A stretch of 64,000 bases of DNA from Clostridiales bacterium (GTDB lineage Bacteria > Bacillota > Clostridia > Christensenellales > Pumilibacteraceae): NCBI GenBank assembly GCA_022508505.1, contig JAFLVC010000001.1:1-64000 (forward strand), given 5' to 3'. Numbering within the stretch: the first letter of the stretch is position 1; every line of letters starts with the position of its first letter. The notes under the pieces were generated by a model that was given only the letters and a program-made list of their open reading frames with translations, ran no database searches and was not told where the DNA came from. A program made the translations under genes and the position numbers. This document shows positions 25,934 to 35,207 of the stretch, one piece after another.

Positions 25934-26692
25934 TTACGTCTCACTTAGAATTCTATTCATAGCCAAAGTGCAATAACTCTGGTCAATATCAATACCAATC
26001 CCTTTTCGATTGTTTTGCTTAGAGGCAACTACCGTTGTCCCGCTACCCATAAAAGGATCTAACACTATGTCGTCCACAAAGCTAAAAAGCTTTATGCAGC
26101 GTTTGGGTAATTCAACAGGGAATGGCGCGGGATGTCCTATCTTAGATTTCTTTTCGCCGCTGAATGTCCATACGCCCTGTGTCCATTCCACGAACTCATC
26201 TTTTACTATGTCGGATTTTCTTGACCCACTTGTTTTCTTCCAACTTTCTTTGTAAAGTACAACTATCAACTCTACCGGTGCTATCACATAAGGGCAGGAC
26301 GCACTCAACCATGATCCCCACGCGGATGATTTAGATATATTGCCTTCGTTCCAAATAATAGTGGCGTGATATTTAAAACCAACCTTTTTAGCAAGCTCTG
26401 TAATATCTGCTCCTACGCTTTGATGTCCACCTTTATTTTTGTCTAAGGGTATATTTAAACACATTCTCCCGTCAGATTTAAGCCATTGATAAGCTCTTTT
26501 TAACCACTGCTTCGTAAAAGATAAATACTCTTCATATGGTAGTTTATCTGTACTCGATGTGTATTTGATATCTAAATTATACGGTGGCGAAGTGACTATT
26601 AAATCTATACTTTCTGGCTCAATAAGAGTAGTGGTTAATGTGTTACCATAAATTATTTTCGCATTTTGCTCTTGAAAAAAAACTCTGTGCAT
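25934..26692 (-). CDS. Site-specific amino-DNA methyltransferase (N4-C or N6-A)
   Basis: 252 residues, beta-class order: catalytic motif IV TSPPYNLDIKY (about 34-44) first and the AdoMet motif LDPFMGSGTT near residue 216. SPPY is common in N4-cytosine enzymes but also occurs in some adenine enzymes, so the base is left open. It follows the HNH gene and precedes the C5-methyltransferase. It protects host DNA from the operon's nuclease. Confidence 0.92.
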   Translation of the reverse strand: MHRVFFQEQNAKIIYGNTLTTTLIEPESIDLIVTSPPYNLDIKYTSSTDKLPYEEYLSFTKQWLKRAYQWLKSDGRMCLNIPLDKNKGGHQSVGADITELAKKVGFKYHATIIWNEGNISKSSAWGSWLSASCPYVIAPVELIVVLYKESWKKTSGSRKSDIVKDEFVEWTQGVWTFSGEKKSKIGHPAPFPVELPKRCIKLFSFVDDIVLDPFMGSGTTVVASKQNNRKGIGIDIDQSYCTLAMNRILSET

Positions 26693-26737
26693 ACTTACAT
26701 TATATCCCTTAAGTTACTTATAGTCAACAAAAATAAC

Positions 26738-27310
26738 TTATTTTTTCCAAATAATATGATCATCAATATGCCGTTTCTCATAAACAGATAGTATTTCAGC
26801 ACAAAAATCCAATGTTTCCGTATCGCCAATCTTTTTTGCAGAACTGTACATATTAACAAACATCTTTTTGCTCATTTCCGTTTGCCCATAGTTTTTCTTT
26901 CTAAAGTTATGTTTAGCACAAAGTGTTTGACCGTTATCAATCTCTGCTCTTCCTCCCAAGTCTTTTGGACGAACATGGTCTACCTGAATCTCAACGCCGT
27001 TCGCAGGGCCCAGACCACAAATAACGCATTTATATCCGTCACGCTTTTTAATTTCTTCTTTTTGCGCTTCTGTAAAGTCCTCAAGGTCTCTTTTTACGAC
27101 ATGATCAGGATCATATCTGTAAACACCCTTCGCAACCTTAATTAAAAAACCACTTTGAGCCATCTTGCGAATTGCTCTATCTGGGTCGCGCAACACGCTA
27201 CCTGTGCGTTTTTTGTACTCCTCGGTTACCCAATCAACAACTTCGGGATGCGCAATATCTTTGTTGGGATGCGTAATAAAATACTCTTTGATAATTTCTT
27301 CTTGCGTCAT
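26738..27310 (-). CDS. HNH endonuclease, probable restriction enzyme
   Basis: 190 residues. The N-terminal half (about 1-75) looks like a winged-helix DNA reader (HPEVVDWVTEEYKKR...GFLIKVAKGVYRY). The C-terminal HNH/beta-beta-alpha-metal site shows CVICG (95-99), VDHVRPKDLGG with H112, N126, and CAKHNFRKK with H134. The zinc-binding cysteines are present. Gene complement (HNH nuclease with one C5 and one amino-methyltransferase) recalls the HphI system. It lies 15 bp after the XRE gene. Restriction role inferred from context. Confidence 0.85.
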   Translation of the reverse strand: MTQEEIIKEYFITHPNKDIAHPEVVDWVTEEYKKRTGSVLRDPDRAIRKMAQSGFLIKVAKGVYRYDPDHVVKRDLEDFTEAQKEEIKKRDGYKCVICGLGPANGVEIQVDHVRPKDLGGRAEIDNGQTLCAKHNFRKKNYGQTEMSKKMFVNMYSSAKKIGDTETLDFCAEILSVYEKRHIDDHIIWKK

Positions 27311-27325
27311 AATAATCCTCCAAAT

Positions 27326-27541
27326 TTATTCTATACTGAAATCAAACAGCCTAGAAAGCGTAACATCCAACGCTTTAGCTATCTTTTCAATATTGACTAT
27401 TGATATATTTCTTCTGCCGCACTCTACGCTGGTTATGTATGTACGGTCAATCCCGGCTCGATCCGCAAGCTCCTCTTGACTGATCCCTATTTCGTTTCGC
27501 AACAATTTAATGCGCTTACCGATTGCTATTTTAATATCCAT
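27326..27541 (-). CDS. XRE-family controller protein
   Basis: 71 residues, one helix-turn-helix (ISQEELADRAGIDRTYITSVECG). Size and position match the C-proteins of restriction-modification systems, which delay nuclease expression until DNA is methylated. First gene of the minus-strand operon; GAGGTG lies before the ATG. Tandem ATATAATCAA-type repeats in its promoter are possible C-boxes. Confidence 0.9.
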   Translation of the reverse strand: MDIKIAIGKRIKLLRNEIGISQEELADRAGIDRTYITSVECGRRNISIVNIEKIAKALDVTLSRLFDFSIE

Positions 27542-27563
27542 TATTACACCTCATTATTTATTG

Positions 27564-27592
27564 ATTATACTGTTTTGTTGATTATATTGCAA
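27564..27592 (-). promoter_or_regulatory. Promoter of the restriction-modification/HEPN operon
   Basis: Minus-strand TTGCAA (27587-27592), a 17-bp spacer, TATAAT (27564-27569). TATAATCAA occurs twice, 18 bp apart, and could bind the XRE controller. Confidence 0.65.
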
Positions 27593-28247
27593 CGGACTAT
27601 GAGTCACAAAATTGTTATATAAACCTTGACTTTGTACCGTTTATAGTACATGAAGGTGTTGCAATTAAAAATTTATATGATATAGTTCACCTCTATCGTA
27701 ATAGAAAAGGGCTATTCTGTTATGGTAGTGTAGGCGGTGTAACCGCCAGGCCTTAGCTTGCGAAAGCGCGTAGGTTTTATAATTGTACGCAAAAATCGTG
27801 AGCCGAGATAGGCTTTTGTTGTTGTACAATTTTTACAGCAACAAGGAGTTTACCGAAGTTATCCGAGATCTCTTGGAGAGTGCGAAAATCGGATAGCGAT
27901 GATGGTCTATTTTGTGTTACAAATTTTCTTCTTTAAGAGGTGTCTTTTGAACTAAGCAAACTACTCACAACTACATAGAATGGCTAACCACCATAGAGCA
28001 ATAAAGCGTTGCTAAATAAGGTTTAAGTCGGTGATTACTGGAAGGTATCAACGGCTTTTTTGTTTCATTTTTTCGGTATTAACTGCTCTATTGAGTGGTC
28101 GATATAAATTTATTTTCGGAGGTATTTTAATGAAGATCAGACCGCCTTAATCGGCAAGCAAAGAGTAAGCAAATGTCAAACAAAGCTATATCGCTCTGTG
28201 GACGAAAAGCCCGCAGGGCGAACGCAACTTATGTAGCGAAGCGAAAT
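27593..28247. other. Long noncoding stretch upstream of the relaxase
   Basis: About 650 bp without a convincing gene. It contains small inverted repeats (GGCGGTGTAACCGCC near 27733), and a six-codon ORF MKIRPP with a good GGAGG at about 28120-28150. It probably holds leader or transfer-related sequence of the mobilisable element; I cannot assign it further. Confidence 0.4.
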
Positions 28248-28267
28248 AAGTGTAGTGAGCTACACTT
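28248..28267 (+). other. oriT-like hairpin of MobV type
   Basis: AAGTGTAG (28248-28255) and CTACACTT (28260-28267) form a perfect 8-bp hairpin just before the relaxase gene. It resembles MobV origins, which carry an AGTGTG-N-TANACTTT type inverted repeat at the nick site. Confidence 0.5.
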
Positions 28268-28297
28268 TACGAGTAAAGTCATTAGGAGGACGAAACT

Positions 28298-29218
28298 ATT
28301 TATATCATTTGTAACTTAAAGAAGTTAGGCAAAGACGACGTTGTCGATGTTGAAGAAGAAAACGAGCGCAACGAAAATTATGAGGCGACTAATCCACAGA
28401 TAGACAGTTCAAGGACGAATCGTAACTACCATCTTGATACTCCTTTGGGAAGGTATATGGATGTTATCGAGGAACGAATTGCCGGATTGAATCTTAAACG
28501 CAAGGTGCGGTCGGACGCAGTTTATCTTGCTACATTTGTTCTCGGTGCAAGCCCTGAATTTTTTAAGGTGTCCACTCCCGAAAAACAAAGAGCTTTCTTT
28601 CGGGATTGCGTGAGGTTTATTCAAGGCAAGTACGGCGAAGAAAATGTATTGTCTGCTATCGTCCACATGGACGAAACAACTCCGCACTTGCACTTAAATC
28701 TTATTCCAATAACATACGGTAAATTATGTGCAAAGGACTTGTTCGACGGAAAGCTATCCGCACTCCAAACGGAGATTTGGAAAGCTGTCGGAGTACGGTA
28801 CGGACTTGACAGAGGCAATCCCAACAGTCAAGCGGTACATATAGATACGGCGGAATACTAAGCGAAAAAGATTTTGGAATCCGCCGAGCAAAAGCGTGCT
28901 GAAACCGAAGAATATTCGGAAGCGTTACAGCAAGCCGAGCAGGGAGAGATTGCCCACAGCAAGAGCGGAATGCGAAAGCAGATAGTAGCGGTAACCGCAG
29001 ACAACGCCGATCTTAAAAAGCGGTTGTCAAGGTCAATGCAAGAAACACTTGACATCGACAAAGAGAACAAAGAACTCAAAGAGTACAAGGTCAAAGCGGC
29101 AAAGGCGCTCGAACTTCTTGCAAAGTTAGAGCGCGAAAACCCTGCGGCTTATAATGCACTCTTTGAAACCGAACGGAAATCGTCTAATTCCGCAAAACGA
29201 AATTTGTGGACTAAGTGA
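28298..29218 (+). pseudogene. MobV (Mob/Pre) relaxase, decayed
   Basis: The frame reads IYIICNLKKLGKDD at the N-terminus, then NPQIDSSRTNRNYHL and the metal site VHMDETTPHLHLNLIP, both hallmarks of MobV relaxases. Two defects are visible. The codon 8 nt after AGGAGG (28284-28289) is ATT, not ATG. An in-frame TAA at 28859-28861 interrupts the reading after AVHIDTAEY, and the same frame continues as AKKILESAEQKRAETEE, the usual coiled-coil tail, to 29218. The element was once mobilisable; this copy is probably inactive unless ATT is used and the truncated form works. Confidence 0.8.
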
Positions 29219-29253
29219 CGGAGTATTATAAGGAGGAAAACACCGGAAGTTAA

Positions 29254-29436
29254 ATGTCAAGAAGGAAACAGCCCAAATCCGACTTTGATATTCCCGATTA
29301 TCAGCTTGAATCTCTTGCAAGAGTATTGCTGCCGTTTATTCGGGAATATCTGTCGTCCGAGCAAGGTCAAAAAGATTACGCCGAATGGCAACAACTACAA
29401 TTGAATAAAAAACTTTATAAATTTGAATCCCATTAA
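29254..29436 (+). CDS. Small conserved mobile-element protein, 60 aa
   Basis: Begins MSRRKQPKSDFDIPDYQLE and continues into LARVLLPFIREYLSSEQGQKD. From memory, proteins with an IPDYQxESLAR core commonly follow relaxase genes in Firmicutes mobilisable elements. Function unknown. AAGGAGG lies 16 nt upstream, farther than ideal. It follows the decayed relaxase on the same strand. Confidence 0.65.
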   Translation: MSRRKQPKSDFDIPDYQLESLARVLLPFIREYLSSEQGQKDYAEWQQLQLNKKLYKFESH

Positions 29437-29550
29437 AGCATATAGGGACAGCCGCTATAAGAGCGGATTAAGTAAACCGCCTAAGGTCGAGCGGTATATA
29501 AATAGAAATTACCCAAATAAGGGACGCCGTACATAAAGGTTATAAACGGC

Positions 29551-29587
29551 AAAGGCAGGCAGAGCCATAAAACTCTGCCTGCCTTTT
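29551..29587. terminator. Terminator between mob remnant and TIR gene
   Basis: An 11-bp perfect stem, GGCAGGCAGAG (29554-29564) with CTCTGCCTGCC (29573-29583), then TTTTAT on the plus strand and AAA/TTT on the other side. Confidence 0.8.
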
Positions 29588-29593
29588 ATATTA

Positions 29594-30631
29594 TTAATAA
29601 TCTTTATCTATTTGCGACATCAGCAGCATAGGGATTTCATGCAGAATCATTGTTAACTCTTTTCTAGAGTCAATCCTATCTCGGATAATTGGATTTGTTA
29701 ATGTGTAATCAATAATGTCTCTGAATTTTATTATAGCTGTCCTTTTTGCACTCTTAGAGGAATTGGAAGTTAGAACTTTTGCCATTTCATTACAGGCATC
29801 ATAGAGCCAAGGCATTTCATCTTTATAAAAAGAGAAAATAATCAAAATATTATATGGGAACACATTTTCTTCATCATTAATCCTAGGGGGCATTAACAAT
29901 TCTTCCAACATCATTGGAGATATTCTAGCAAAGCCCTTTTTTCTGAACTCGATGTCATGGTTGCGGTCAATTTTACGAATAAATAAATCAAGCTTTTCTT
30001 GTAAAGAATCCAAATTACTATACAACCGTGAATCAGAATTTCCTATTAATCGTTGAGTGTTTCTTGTCATTTCTAACAATTCTTCTAATATGTTTGAATC
30101 AAAACCACTATCGTTCTTCTTAACTTCTTCTAACTTTTTATCACTATTCTTCTCAGTTTTTAACTCAGTAATGCTTTTTTCCAAATCTGGATAACATAGA
30201 TTAAAAGCTTTATCTATTCTAGCAGAAGTTAAAGAACTACCTGTAGCCTTGTTTAAAGTTTCTACAAGCCTTTTCATATCATCTCTAATAAAAGAAGTTG
30301 ATTGAAATTGAGAAATAGGAGATCCTTTTAATTCAGAAGGTTTAACATCGAATAAGAGAGGTGCTACATAACTATTATTTATAGTTTTCGATAATGCCCC
30401 TGCTTCAAAATTTAGCCATGGCGCATTTAAATTGTCTTTTGTAACACATATTAAGCCAAAAGTAGAATCTTTCAGCTCCTGAGCAATTTCAGTATTCCAT
30501 CTTGACCCCTTTTCTATATCTTCAGACGAAACAAACGGATCAATAGATTGGATTACAGTAGGTAACCAATCCCTAAATATAGTTGCAATCTTTTTACTTG
30601 TTTCTCCTGACCAACTTATAAAAACTTTCAT
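29594..30631 (-). CDS. TIR-domain protein, probable defence effector
   Basis: About 345 residues from ATG 30631. A TIR_2-type domain (1-130) has VFISWSG at strand A and the catalytic-type Glu76 in WLNFEAGAL. The rest is helical with a charged linker (about 150-185) and no visible membrane segment. Bacterial TIR proteins typically cleave NAD+ or make cyclic-ADP-ribose signals during phage defence. The promoter at 30681-30709 overlaps the more upstream start (30682), so the internal ATG with GGAG 11 nt upstream is favoured. Right-most island gene, next to direct repeat B. No partner sensor is adjacent. Confidence 0.82.
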   Translation of the reverse strand: MKVFISWSGETSKKIATIFRDWLPTVIQSIDPFVSSEDIEKGSRWNTEIAQELKDSTFGLICVTKDNLNAPWLNFEAGALSKTINNSYVAPLLFDVKPSELKGSPISQFQSTSFIRDDMKRLVETLNKATGSSLTSARIDKAFNLCYPDLEKSITELKTEKNSDKKLEEVKKNDSGFDSNILEELLEMTRNTQRLIGNSDSRLYSNLDSLQEKLDLFIRKIDRNHDIEFRKKGFARISPMMLEELLMPPRINDEENVFPYNILIIFSFYKDEMPWLYDACNEMAKVLTSNSSKSAKRTAIIKFRDIIDYTLTNPIIRDRIDSRKELTMILHEIPMLLMSQIDKDY

Positions 30632-30680
30632 CTTCAGTCGTTCTCCATTATAATTTTTATATATCAACTTATACTCCTTC

Positions 30681-30709
30681 ATTATAGCATCTCATGAAAA
30701 AAATTTCAA
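30681..30709 (-). promoter_or_regulatory. Promoter of the TIR gene
   Basis: Minus-strand TTGAAA (30704-30709), a 17-bp spacer, TATAAT (30681-30686). Confidence 0.65.
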
Positions 30710-30800
30710 CACTATAATATACTTTTTTTAAATTATTTACATAACAGTTATAAATATTCATAGTTCATATTTGAAAATAATTCAATTTATCTCATCGATA

Positions 30801-30858
30801 AAACAAAATAGCCCGAACGTCTTTTTGACTGTAAAGAAGTTCAAGCTATTCAAACTTG
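30801..30858 (-). repeat. Direct repeat B: island boundary at the tRNA-Arg terminator
   Basis: Matches 17961-18017 in about 50 of 58 positions. It touches the 3' end of tRNA-Arg and serves as its terminator (stem TAGCTTGAAC/GTTCGGGCTA, then T-rich). Candidate att site of the island. Confidence 0.75.
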
Positions 30859-30933
30859 GTACGCCCGACAAGATTCGAACTTGCGACCCTCAGAATCGGA
30901 ATCTGATACTCTATCCAGCTGAGCTACGGGCGC
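30857..30933 (-). tRNA. tRNA-Arg(CCG)
   Basis: 77 nt. Acceptor GCGCCCG with CGGGCGT (one G-U pair), A discriminator and encoded CCA. Anticodon loop TTCCGAT gives CCG (reads CGG). D-loop and T-loop (GTTCGAATC) are normal. Confidence 0.95.
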
Positions 30934-30971
30934 TTATTTTTATTTTTCGCTTTTTAAAATCGTTTGAGCAC

Positions 30972-31007
30972 AATCGGAACTGACACTGACAGCTGAGCTA
31001 CGGGCGC
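30972..31007 (-). pseudogene. Partial tRNA-Arg copy
   Basis: 18 nt (30990-31007) are identical to the 5' end of tRNA-Arg (30916-30933), and the adjoining bases back to AATCGGAA match the anticodon region with small gaps. It lacks the 3' half. Probably an integration scar or the remnant of a tandem tRNA. Confidence 0.65.
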
Positions 31008-31120
31008 GGACTATTTTATTTTATGCAAAAATCAACGCTCGATTATGCCATATCATATTAGCACAAAACCGCTCAAAAGGCAAGGATATTTCGGGTACTT
31101 TCTTTTCCTCTGTTTTTTGC

Positions 31121-31154
31121 AAAAGCAAAAGCGCCGACGTTTATCGGCGCTTTT
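31121..31154 (-). terminator. str operon / tuf terminator
   Basis: AAAAGCGCCGA (31127-31137) and TCGGCGCTTTT (31144-31154) form an 11-bp stem; on the minus strand TTTTGCTTTT follows. Confidence 0.85.
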
Positions 31155-31182
31155 GTGCTTTGCATTATTATTTATTTCGAAA

Positions 31183-32385
31183 TTATTTGATGATCTCGGT
31201 TACGACACCGGAGCCGACCGTTCTGCCGCCCTCGCGGATAGCGAAGCGGAGACCCTTTTCGGCTGCGATCGGGTGGATAAGCGTAACGGTCATCGTGACG
31301 TTGTCGCCCGGGGTAACCATCTCGACGCCGTCGGGAAGCTTGATCGAGCCGGTAACGTCGGTCGTACGGAAGTAGAACTGCGGACGGTAGCCGTCGAAGA
31401 ACGGGGTGTGGCGGCCGCCCTCCTCTTTCTTCAATACGTAAACCTCTGCCTTAAACTCGGTGTGAGGGGTGATCGTGCCGGGCTTGGCGATAACCTGTCC
31501 GCGCTCGATGTCCTTACGGTCTACGCCGCGGAGAAGGATACCGGCGTTGTCGCCGCTCATAGCAGCGTCAAGCGACTTGCGGAACATTTCGATACCGGTG
31601 ACAACCGAGTTCTTCGTTGCACGGATACCGACGATTTCGACGGGATCGCCGACCTTGATCTGACCGCGCTCTACACGGCCGGTAGCGACGGTGCCGCGGC
31701 CGGTGATTGTGAAGATGTCCTCGACAGGCATAAGGAAGGGCTTGTCGACGTCGCGTGCGGGCGTGGGAATGTAGGAGTCAACTGCGTCCATGAGTTCCAT
31801 GATGCAGTCGCAAGCCTTGTCGTCGGCCTTGCCGCTCTGCGCGGCTTCGAGAGCCTTGAGCGCGCTGCCGCGAACAACGGGAACGTTGTCGCCGTCGAAG
31901 TTATAGCTCGAGAGGAGCTCGCGAATTTCCATCTCGACGAGGTCGAGCATTTCGGGATCGTCCACTTGGTCGGTCTTGTTCATGAAGACAACGATCTTGG
32001 GAACGCCAACCTGACGGGCGAGCAGGATGTGCTCACGGGTCTGAGGCATGGCGCCGTCGGTCGATGCGACGACGAGGATTGCGCCGTCCATCTGGGCCGC
32101 ACCGGTAATCATGTTTTTAACATAGTCGGCGTGCCCCGGGCAGTCGACGTGAGCATAGTGGCGGTTAGCCGTCTGATACTCAACGTGTGCGGTGTTGATG
32201 GTGATGCCGCGCGCCTTTTCTTCGGGCGCCTTATCGATCTGGTCGTAACGCATCTGCTCAGCGAGGCCCTTGGAGGCAAGCACCATGGTGATTGCCGCGG
32301 TAAGGGTGGTTTTGCCGTGGTCGACGTGTCCGATCGTGCCGATGTTTACATGCGGCTTGCTTCTGTCGAATTTTGCCTTTGCCAT
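31183..32385 (-). CDS. tuf: Elongation factor Tu
   Basis: 400 residues, full length. Delivers aminoacyl-tRNA to the ribosome. G1 [10 protein letters not shown]3 DCPGHADY and G4 NKTDQVDD are intact, and domains 2 and 3 end in [15 protein letters not shown] lies before the ATG. Last gene of the str operon and also served by its own promoter at 32431-32459. GC-rich codon use, unlike the island to its left. Confidence 0.98.
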   Translation of the reverse strand: MAKAKFDRSKPHVNIGTIGHVDHGKTTLTAAITMVLASKGLAEQMRYDQIDKAPEEKARGITINTAHVEYQTANRHYAHVDCPGHADYVKNMITGAAQMDGAILVVASTDGAMPQTREHILLARQVGVPKIVVFMNKTDQVDDPEMLDLVEMEIRELLSSYNFDGDNVPVVRGSALKALEAAQSGKADDKACDCIMELMDAVDSYIPTPARDVDKPFLMPVEDIFTITGRGTVATGRVERGQIKVGDPVEIVGIRATKNSVVTGIEMFRKSLDAAMSGDNAGILLRGVDRKDIERGQVIAKPGTITPHTEFKAEVYVLKKEEGGRHTPFFDGYRPQFYFRTTDVTGSIKLPDGVEMVTPGDNVTMTVTLIHPIAAEKGLRFAIREGGRTVGSGVVTEIIK

Positions 32386-32430
32386 TATTTATGGTCCTCC
32401 AAAAAAATTACTTAATTTAGGTTCGTCTTA

Positions 32431-32459
32431 ATTATAATACATCTTCCGAAAAATCTCAA
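32431..32459 (-). promoter_or_regulatory. Internal promoter for tuf
   Basis: Minus-strand TTGAGA (32454-32459), a 17-bp spacer, TATAAT (32431-32436), in the fusA-tuf gap. Confidence 0.65.
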
Positions 32460-32519
32460 CCGTTTTAACGAAGTTTGTCGGAGGATTTTTCGACCGAGAC
32501 GAGCGGCCGATTGGTTATT

Positions 32520-34622
32520 TTAGTTGTTGTTTCTTGCGCGCTCGCCTATTATCTTTTCTGCGATGTTCCTCGGAACTTCGGCATAATGGTCGAACTGCAT
32601 GGTGTAGTTGCCGCGGCCTTGCGTGCGCGAGCGGAGGTCGGTCGCATAACCGAACATTTCGCTAAGCGGGATTTCCGCGTGAATGGTTTGGCTGCCGTTG
32701 ACAAGGTCTGTGCCCATGAGGTTGCCGCGGCGTGAGCTTACGTTGCCCATAACGTCGCCGAGGTACTCGTCGGGAAGCGTTATGTCGACCTTCATGATAG
32801 GCTCGAGCAGGTACGCGTCGCCCTTTTTCATGCCGTCCTTGAACGCCATGGAGCCCGCGATCTTGAACGCCATTTCGGACGAGTCGACCTCGTGGTAGCT
32901 TCCGTCGTACAGCGTAACCTTGAAGTCTACGCACTCATAGCCGGCGAGAATGCCGCTCATGCGCGCTTCCTGAATGCCGTTGTCGACGGCGGGGATATAT
33001 TCCTTGGGAACGGAGCCGCCGACGGTCTTATCCTCGAACACATAGCCCGCGCCCTGTTCGAGCGGTTCCATGATGATCTTGGCGTGGCCGTACTGACCCT
33101 TACCGCCCGACTGACGGATATACTTGCCTTCCGCCTCGATTTTCTTGCGGATTGTCTCGCGGTAAGCGACCTGCGGCTTGCCGACGTTTGCCTCGACCTT
33201 AAATTCGCGGAGCAAGCGGTCGACGATGATGTCGAGGTGAAGCTCGCCCATACCTGCGATAATGGTCTGGCCCGTTTCTTGGTCGGTGTACGTTCTGAAC
33301 GTGGGGTCTTCCTCGGCGAGCTTGATGAGCGCCATGGTCATCTTTTCCTGACCGGCCTTGGTCTTGGGCTCGATAGCGACGTTGATAACGGGCTCGGGGA
33401 ACTCCATGGTCTCAAGAACAATCGGGTGCGAGGGATCGCACAGCGTGTCGCCCGTCGTCGTGTCCTTAAGTCCGACAATTGCGACGATGTCGCCCGCGCG
33501 AATCTCCTCGATATCGGTACGCGAATTGGCGTGCATCAAAAGAACACGGCCGACGCGCTCCTTCTTGCCCTTGGTCGAGTTGAGAACGTACGAGCCCGCG
33601 GGCAGTACGCCGCTGTAGCAGCGGAAGAATGCGAGCTTGCCGACGAACGGGTCTGCCGCAATCTTGAACGCGAGGCCGGAGAACGGCTCGTTGTCGTCCG
33701 TCTTTCTCTCCTCTTCCTTGTCGCTGTCGGGAAGGGTGCCCTTGACGTGCGCGATGTCGACGGGGCTGGGCAGATAGTAAACGACTGCGTCGAGCAGCTT
33801 CTGCACGCCCTTGTTCTTGTACGACGAGCCGCAGCAAACGGGGTTCATCGTCATGTTGAGCGTCGCCTTGCGGATAGCCGCGCGAATCTCGTCGACGGTG
33901 AACTCTTCGCCCGCGAAATAGCGCTCCATCATGGCGTCGTCGGTCTCTGCGACCGCTTCCATGAGGATGCCGCGGTACTCTTCGGCCTGCTTTTTGTACT
34001 CGTCGGGGATTTCGGTTTCCTCGATAACGTTGCCGAGGTCGTCCTTATAGATCTCCGCCTTCATCGTGACGAGGTCGATCATGCCCTGGAAGGTGTCTTC
34101 CTTGCCGATAGGGAGCTGGATAGCTACGGGATGAGCGTGCAAACGCGTCTTCATCATGTCGAGCACGTTGAAGAAGTTTGCGCCGTTGATGTCCATCTTG
34201 TTGACGTAGGCTATGCGCGGAACCTGGTACTTATCCGCCTGGCGCCAGACCGTCTCGGACTGAGGCTCGACGCCGCCCTTGGCGCAGAAAACCGCGACCG
34301 CACCGTCGAGGACTTTAAGCGAACGCTCGACCTCGACAGTAAAGTCGACGTGCCCCGGGGTGTCGATGAGGTTTATGCGCGTCATGGGCTGATCGGGTCC
34401 GGTGCGCCACTGCGTGGTCGTAGCCGCCGACGTAATGGTGATGCCGCGCTCCTGCTCCTGAACCATCCAGTCCATGGTAGCGCCGCCGTCGTGAACCTCG
34501 CCTATCTTGTGAACCTTGCCGGTGTAGAACAAGATACGCTCGGACGTCGTCGTTTTGCCGGCGTCGATGTGCGCCATAATGCCTATGTTACGCGTGTTTT
34601 CGAGTTTAAATTGTCTTGCCAT
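32520..34622 (-). CDS. fusA: Elongation factor G
   Basis: 700 residues, full length. Drives ribosomal translocation. G1 [10 protein letters not shown]3 DTPGHVDF and G4 NKMDI are intact; domain IV carries GGKGQYGHA and domain [13 protein letters not shown]. It lies 12 bp after rpsG. Confidence 0.98.
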   Translation of the reverse strand: MARQFKLENTRNIGIMAHIDAGKTTTSERILFYTGKVHKIGEVHDGGATMDWMVQEQERGITITSAATTTQWRTGPDQPMTRINLIDTPGHVDFTVEVERSLKVLDGAVAVFCAKGGVEPQSETVWRQADKYQVPRIAYVNKMDINGANFFNVLDMMKTRLHAHPVAIQLPIGKEDTFQGMIDLVTMKAEIYKDDLGNVIEETEIPDEYKKQAEEYRGILMEAVAETDDAMMERYFAGEEFTVDEIRAAIRKATLNMTMNPVCCGSSYKNKGVQKLLDAVVYYLPSPVDIAHVKGTLPDSDKEEERKTDDNEPFSGLAFKIAADPFVGKLAFFRCYSGVLPAGSYVLNSTKGKKERVGRVLLMHANSRTDIEEIRAGDIVAIVGLKDTTTGDTLCDPSHPIVLETMEFPEPVINVAIEPKTKAGQEKMTMALIKLAEEDPTFRTYTDQETGQTIIAGMGELHLDIIVDRLLREFKVEANVGKPQVAYRETIRKKIEAEGKYIRQSGGKGQYGHAKIIMEPLEQGAGYVFEDKTVGGSVPKEYIPAVDNGIQEARMSGILAGYECVDFKVTLYDGSYHEVDSSEMAFKIAGSMAFKDGMKKGDAYLLEPIMKVDITLPDEYLGDVMGNVSSRRGNLMGTDLVNGSQTIHAEIPLSEMFGYATDLRSRTQGRGNYTMQFDHYAEVPRNIAEKIIGERARNNN

Positions 34623-34634
34623 AATTCTTTTCCT

Positions 34635-35105
34635 CTACCAACGGAAATGAGCAAAAGCCTTGTTGGCTTCCGCGGTTCTGTGCATTTCTTCCTTGCGCTT
34701 GACCGCCGCGCCGGTGTTGTTGTAAGCGTCCAAAAGCTCTGCCGCGAGCCGCTCGTTCATCGTCTTTTCGCCGCGCTTGCGCGAGAACATGACAATCCAA
34801 CGAATGGCGAGCGTCTGCTGACGCTCCGCGCGGATTTCGAGCGGAACCTGATAGGTCGAGCCGCCGACGCGCCTCGCCTTGACTTCGAGCTGCGGCTTGA
34901 CGTTTGCAAGCGCCTGCTCGAATACGGTCAAAGGTTCCAACGACGTCTTTTCCTTTATTATGTCAAAAGCGTCGTAAACTATTGCTTGTGCCGTGCCCTT
35001 TTTGCCGTCAAGCATTATCTGATTGACGAGCTTGGTCACGACCTTGCTGTTGTATATAGGGTCGGGTAAAACGTCCCTTTTCGGGACCCCGCTTCTTCTC
35101 GGCAT
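34635..35105 (-). CDS. rpsG: 30S ribosomal protein S7
   Basis: 156 residues with the standard start [15 protein letters not shown] and the [26 protein letters not shown] and [16 protein letters not shown] stretches. Binds 16S rRNA in the small-subunit head. Lies between rpsL and fusA. Confidence 0.98.
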   Translation of the reverse strand: MPRRSGVPKRDVLPDPIYNSKVVTKLVNQIMLDGKKGTAQAIVYDAFDIIKEKTSLEPLTVFEQALANVKPQLEVKARRVGGSTYQVPLEIRAERQQTLAIRWIVMFSRKRGEKTMNERLAAELLDAYNNTGAAVKRKEEMHRTAEANKAFAHFRW

Positions 35106-35207
35106 GATGTGCCTCTCCTTTTTCGATTATTTTGGGGTGCCGTCGCTTTGGGATTTACTCGGAAGCGGCGGGTTTTCAAACGCGCGAAATTGACAAACAG
35201 CGGTCAA

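Noticed and set aside
32892..35069. Very long plus-strand open frame opposite fusA and rpsG
   Set aside because: It lies entirely antisense to strongly conserved translation genes and has no family motifs; GC-rich codon bias on the true strand keeps the other strand open.
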